Source: Pirellulales bacterium (GTDB taxonomy: Bacteria > Planctomycetota > Planctomycetia > Pirellulales > Thermoguttaceae). From it: a stretch of DNA of 32,394 bases. Below, piece by piece: positions 29,423 through 32,394 of this stretch (its first letter is position 1; the number at the start of each line of letters is the position of its first letter). Below the pieces are notes generated by a model. The model searched no databases. It was not told where the DNA came from and worked only from the letters and a program-made list of their open reading frames with translations. The translations under genes were made by a program, and so were the position numbers. Location of the stretch: positions 1-32,394 of the forward strand of contig JABWBD010000047.1 of assembly GCA_013360685.1 (NCBI GenBank), in the 5' to 3' direction.

Positions 29423-29498
29423 AAGGCCCTGACTCAACTCCCATCTCCCGCTTTGGGATCACGGCAAGGGTAAGGCCAGTCGGAGTTCTGTTTGGGCC
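29423..29498. repeat. REP-like palindromic repeat, copy B
   Basis: A diverged copy of the element at 30296-30367: both start AAGGCCCT(A/G)ACTC, share AGTCGGAGT(C/T)CTGT near the end and close with GGGCC, so the ends can pair. It fills most of the gap between the methyltransferase stop and the start of the phosphodiesterase-fold gene, and could affect expression of the latter. Confidence 0.6.
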
Positions 29499-29512
29499 CT
29501 TTGGCGGCCATT

Positions 29513-30277
29513 TCAGCCGCTAGCCTTCATGCGCGGTCCGCTCCGACTGTCCTGCAAGCAGTTTGCCAGCAACTGGTGCTGGAACCGCTCATCGGCAGGC
29601 ATGTGGAGGATGAACTTCGCCTTGTACCAGTCTCTCTCCCGCTGCCGCCCGGCCTTGGTCCGCATCCAACCGAGCAAGACGCGCCTCAACCTGCCGGATC
29701 CCCGCGACCGCCTCGCCGCTTCGTCGAGTCTGGTTGGAAGCCGGTGGATCAGTCGCTGCATTCCCCCGGCGAGGCTGGCCGGCGCCGGGGCCTTGCATCC
29801 GACAGCGAAATACGTGTGGGGCGACTGGTCGGATCCCAGCCATCCGACCATGGAGGCTTCCACCGGGCTGAGCAGCTCTAGTAGGCGATGGGGCGTCGGC
29901 CGCCAGTGCAGGCCGGGCGAAGCGGATGCGTGCGCCGCAAGCGAGGTGGATACCAGCAGGAGCCCGCCGGGTCCCAGGACGCGCAGCATCTCATCCACCG
30001 CACGCTGCGGTTCGTGGACATGCTCGAGCACGTTGGTGCACGCGATGGTCCTGGCCGCACCGTTGGCGTACGGAAGACGGGCGACATCGTCCACCCAGTC
30101 CAACTCCGTACCTTCGGCGGCATCCTGGTCCAGGCTCCCGATCCCGACGCAGAAGTTGCCGGGCAAGGCCCCTTCGCGACTGCCTCGGCCCTGCACGCAG
30201 CAGAACTCGTAGACCGGCGCCTCGAGTTCCAATGCTTCCGCCGCGCTCTGAATGAATGCGTCTATGGAGTCGTGCAT
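29513..30277 (-). CDS. Class I SAM-dependent methyltransferase-like protein
   Basis: A 254-residue protein with the second half of a methyltransferase-11 fold: acidic loop ELDWVDDVARLPY (58-70), TNVLEHVHEP (81-90) and the post-motif LGPGGLLLVSTS. The SAM-binding glycine motif is atypical (NFCVGIGSLD, residues 41-50). C-terminal residues (about 165-254) are basic and not of a recognised family. The start at 30277 has AAAGG 6 nt upstream. It lies 24 bp after the glycosyltransferase stop, so the two are probably co-transcribed, and the methyl acceptor may be a glycan or glycolipid. Acceptor unknown. Confidence 0.78.
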   Translation of the reverse strand: MHDSIDAFIQSAAEALELEAPVYEFCCVQGRGSREGALPGNFCVGIGSLDQDAAEGTELDWVDDVARLPYANGAARTIACTNVLEHVHEPQRAVDEMLRVLGPGGLLLVSTSLAAHASASPGLHWRPTPHRLLELLSPVEASMVGWLGSDQSPHTYFAVGCKAPAPASLAGGMQRLIHRLPTRLDEAARRSRGSGRLRRVLLGWMRTKAGRQRERDWYKAKFILHMPADERFQHQLLANCLQDSRSGPRMKASG

Positions 30278-30295
30278 GTCCGCCTTTCGCCGTCA

Positions 30296-30367
30296 AAGGC
30301 CCTAACTCCCCTCTCCTGCTTCGGGAGAGGGACAAGGGGTGAGGGGAGTCGGAGTCCTGTCAGGGCC
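30296..30367. repeat. REP-like palindromic repeat, copy A, entering the 3' end of a gene
   Basis: AAGGCCCTAACTCCCC on the left is roughly mirrored by GGGGAGTCGGAGTCCTG and CAGGGCC on the right, with an inner CTCTCCTGCTTCGGGAGAG hairpin. The glycosyltransferase frame ends inside it, so the protein's last residues (PTPLTPCPSPEAGEGS) are encoded by the repeat. Confidence 0.7.
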
Positions 30368-32110
30368 TGTTGTTACCTCGGCGCGAAAGAAGGCCGCGCG
30401 AACCGTCGGATGGATTGCCGATCCGTCGCACAAACCGCTTGTCACGCATGCGGATTTTTCGCGCGGAGGGAATACTTCGTTGCCGTGTTCTGAAAACCAT
30501 CGCCTGAAACTGCCGGCATCCCACTGATAAACGGCGACCGCTTGCGACGGAGTCGCTTGTTCCGGAAACGTTGCGCTAGGTCTGGCCGCGGTAGCGATCA
30601 GCCATCGCAGCGTCCGGCTGCGGTCGCTATCGAAATTCAACTCGGCCGGCTCCAGGACCAGGTAGGTCAACCGCGGGTCGCAAATCGCGTTCTGCAATTG
30701 GTCCGCCGGATAGGTGAATCTGCCGGAGTACAGGCCGGTCCAGCCGTGCGTGTCGAATACGGCTCCAGGAATGGCCGCGTTCGTTGTGAGCCACTCTGCG
30801 GCCATGCGATGCCCCACTCGGCTCGCGTGCAACGGCTTGGCCGATTGCACCACGCAGGCGGCCAGACAGAACACGAGCACTGCCCCCATCGCCCATCGCG
30901 AGGACCATCGACTTCCGCCGACGGGGCCGAGAAGCCTTCCTATCATCCCTCCCAAGTCCAACAGTCCGTACCCCGCGCACCCAATGCCGATCATCACCCA
31001 CACGGCCAAGTGACGCGCGCTCAGGTAGCCGTTGGTGGCGGTGTGGTGCAGCACGGCGGGAACAAACAAGGCGAGGAGCACATGACCGAACCGGTCTGCT
31101 CGTGACGGCTGTCGGCGGCGGAGCCTCCAGAGGCCGACGAGCGCCAAGGATCCGACCCAGAAGCCGAACAGCTCTGCCAGTTCCTCCAGAAACTGCACGG
31201 CGGCCTGGGCGTAGCCCCGCCGGCGAATGCTCACCGTCGGCTCCTTGGCGGCAAACGACATCCGGCTGCCGTCCGGCAATTTCCATTTCGGCCGTTCCGT
31301 GGTCTCTCGGGGCGCTCGTCGGTTCTCCCCGGGCGAATCAGCGGCGTTCGGAGGATGCAGCACGAATTCGCGGCCCTGCCGCGCGGCGATCAGGCACGGG
31401 CCGTAGACCAGGCACATCCCCAGGGCAAAACAGCCGAGATCCGCAACAAGCCGCCACCGTTGCTGCCGCCGTGACTCGTGGAACTGGAAGAGCCCCAAGG
31501 TCAACAGGAGTGCCGGCGGAAGCACCATTGCCTCGGGCCGAGTCAGGCAAGCTGCACCGGCCGCAATTCCAGCCGACAGCAAGATCGTCCTGCCGGACCA
31601 CGGTCGTTGACGTACCTGAGCCGCGTCGAGCCGAGCCAAGTATTCCACGACCGCCCAGACGGCCAAGCCCAGCAGCAGCAGGTGGGTGCTATCGCTGATC
31701 CCGTCCGCTCCCAGGCGGCTGACCTCCGGGAGAACGCAGAAAATCAGCGCCGCAACCGTTGCGGCAGGCTCCCCGACGATCCGGCGCGCGATGAAGTAGA
31801 CGGGCACGACCGCCAAGACCAAAGAAAAAGCAGCGGCCAGTTGCACGCTCAAGGCCCAACTAGCCGGCAGTGGGCCGGCAACCGCTCTTGCCACCTCGTG
31901 GACCGACCACGCCCAGAGCGGAAACAACGGCCTCTCTCGCTGGCCGGCAAGAAACACGCCCATGCCACGCTCTTCGATCTCTTGGGCGACTTGCGCGAAC
32001 CAGACCGCATCCAACGAAGGCACGGTGGCCCGCGCAACCAAGACGGCTTGCACCAGCCCGGAGAAAAGGATGAGACCGACCGTGGTGACGATTTTCGCTC
32101 TTGCGACCAT
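30302..32110 (-). CDS. Integral-membrane glycosyltransferase, GT39/GT83 (PMT/ArnT-like)
   Basis: A 602-residue polytopic membrane protein. Many hydrophobic helices are seen (for example VGLILFSGLVQAVLVA, SLVLAVVPVYFIA, GHVLLALFVPAVLH, GAVLVFCLAACVV). The first periplasmic loop holds SLDAVWFAQVAQEI and RERPLFPLW, the region where this clan keeps its catalytic Asp. Such enzymes move sugars from lipid-phosphate donors to proteins or lipid A-like acceptors. The last about 180 residues are largely soluble. The ATG at 32110 is chosen at the point where membrane-protein sequence begins; the frame continues upstream without a plausible protein. The tail derives from a REP-like repeat, so the original stop was probably lost. 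Likely first gene of a three-gene unit. Confidence 0.85.
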   Translation of the reverse strand: MVARAKIVTTVGLILFSGLVQAVLVARATVPSLDAVWFAQVAQEIEERGMGVFLAGQRERPLFPLWAWSVHEVARAVAGPLPASWALSVQLAAAFSLVLAVVPVYFIARRIVGEPAATVAALIFCVLPEVSRLGADGISDSTHLLLLGLAVWAVVEYLARLDAAQVRQRPWSGRTILLSAGIAAGAACLTRPEAMVLPPALLLTLGLFQFHESRRQQRWRLVADLGCFALGMCLVYGPCLIAARQGREFVLHPPNAADSPGENRRAPRETTERPKWKLPDGSRMSFAAKEPTVSIRRRGYAQAAVQFLEELAELFGFWVGSLALVGLWRLRRRQPSRADRFGHVLLALFVPAVLHHTATNGYLSARHLAVWVMIGIGCAGYGLLDLGGMIGRLLGPVGGSRWSSRWAMGAVLVFCLAACVVQSAKPLHASRVGHRMAAEWLTTNAAIPGAVFDTHGWTGLYSGRFTYPADQLQNAICDPRLTYLVLEPAELNFDSDRSRTLRWLIATAARPSATFPEQATPSQAVAVYQWDAGSFRRWFSEHGNEVFPPREKSACVTSGLCDGSAIHPTVRAAFFRAEVTTGPDRTPTPLTPCPSPEAGEGS

Positions 32111-32159
32111 CCTTGGCCTGGAAAGAGTGCCTTGACCTGATCTGCCTTGATCCGACACC

Positions 32160-32188
32160 AAGGTACGTCTATCAGGGTGTTGGGTCAA
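32160..32188 (-). promoter_or_regulatory. Weak candidate promoter for the glycosyltransferase group
   Basis: On the minus strand TTGACC (32183-32188), 17 nt, TACCTT (32160-32165). The -35 is good and the -10 poor. From 32189 to the window end nothing else is recognised. Confidence 0.25.
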
Positions 32189-32394
32189 TCCGAAACTCGA
32201 TTGCCATCTCCAAGTGTACGGCGGTTGTTCGGGAAGAGCGGGGTAAATGGGTTCTTCTGGCAGGATCGGTTGTCTGTGTCGCTCCTTCCGACCGTAGTGG
32301 ACAAGTCTCGGATGAGTTGCCGAAGCGAGAACGTGGAAGGCAGGGATGCCGACCCAATGCAGCCGCACTGCGCTCCGCCAGTCTCGGTGTGGTT

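Overview
The window looks like two genomes joined inside one gene. Bases 1 to about 4,080 use codons typical of a high-GC myxobacterium (Leu CTC, Ala GCG, Ser TCG; poor Shine-Dalgarno sites). Their gene content fits this: an Asp-box lipoprotein, a hisN-like phosphatase and argD-argF. From about 4,100 onward the sequence reads as a Planctomycete, probably Pirellulales-like. Leu becomes CTG and Ala GCC, AGGAGG-type ribosome sites appear, and there are a secreted sulfatase, a ceramidase-type hydrolase, an EF-hand esterase and extragenic palindromes of the kind common in that phylum. The switch falls at the conserved GDGNNVARS motif of argF. An assembly chimera is the simplest reading; recombination between organisms is the alternative. 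Both taxon assignments are inferences from composition and content.

Layout, left to right. 1-795 (-): partial lipoprotein gene with a (GCAA)10 tract that puts its start out of frame. 827-1225 (-): unknown small protein. 1336-1448: two tandem hairpins. 1459-5271 (+): hisN-like phosphatase, argD, argF, rph. 5345-5404: perfect 27-bp inverted repeat between convergent genes. 5467-8031 (-) and 8421-10385 (+): divergent secreted pair, a ceramidase/glycosidase-like fusion and a sulfatase. 10591-13894 (-): rhomboid protease, EF-hand esterase, and a frameshifted secreted protein. 14078-14200 (+): 40-residue Lys/Ala/Pro-rich peptide. 14428-20422 (-): glutamate synthase gltB-gltD. 20836-24386 (+): a two-gene operon, described below. 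24487-25149 (-): superoxide dismutase whose usual start codon is AGG. 25449-27722 (-): degenerate HD-GYP, PAS and GGDEF protein. 27981-32110 (-): membrane glycosyltransferase, methyltransferase, and a phosphodiesterase-fold protein lacking metal ligands, with two REP-like repeats.

The most interesting unit is 20836-24386. The first gene fuses the alpha and beta halves of a thiamine-diphosphate 2-oxoacid dehydrogenase E1. The second, overlapping it by 4 bp, fuses an N-terminal lipoyl-type domain (candidate lipoyl Lys48) to a complete ketoacyl-ACP synthase III (Cys232, His369, Asn399). No E2 acyltransferase core or E3 gene is adjacent. This suggests that an acyl group made from a 2-oxoacid passes on the swinging lipoyl arm straight to a condensing enzyme, bypassing acyl-CoA. 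This is an inference that needs testing.
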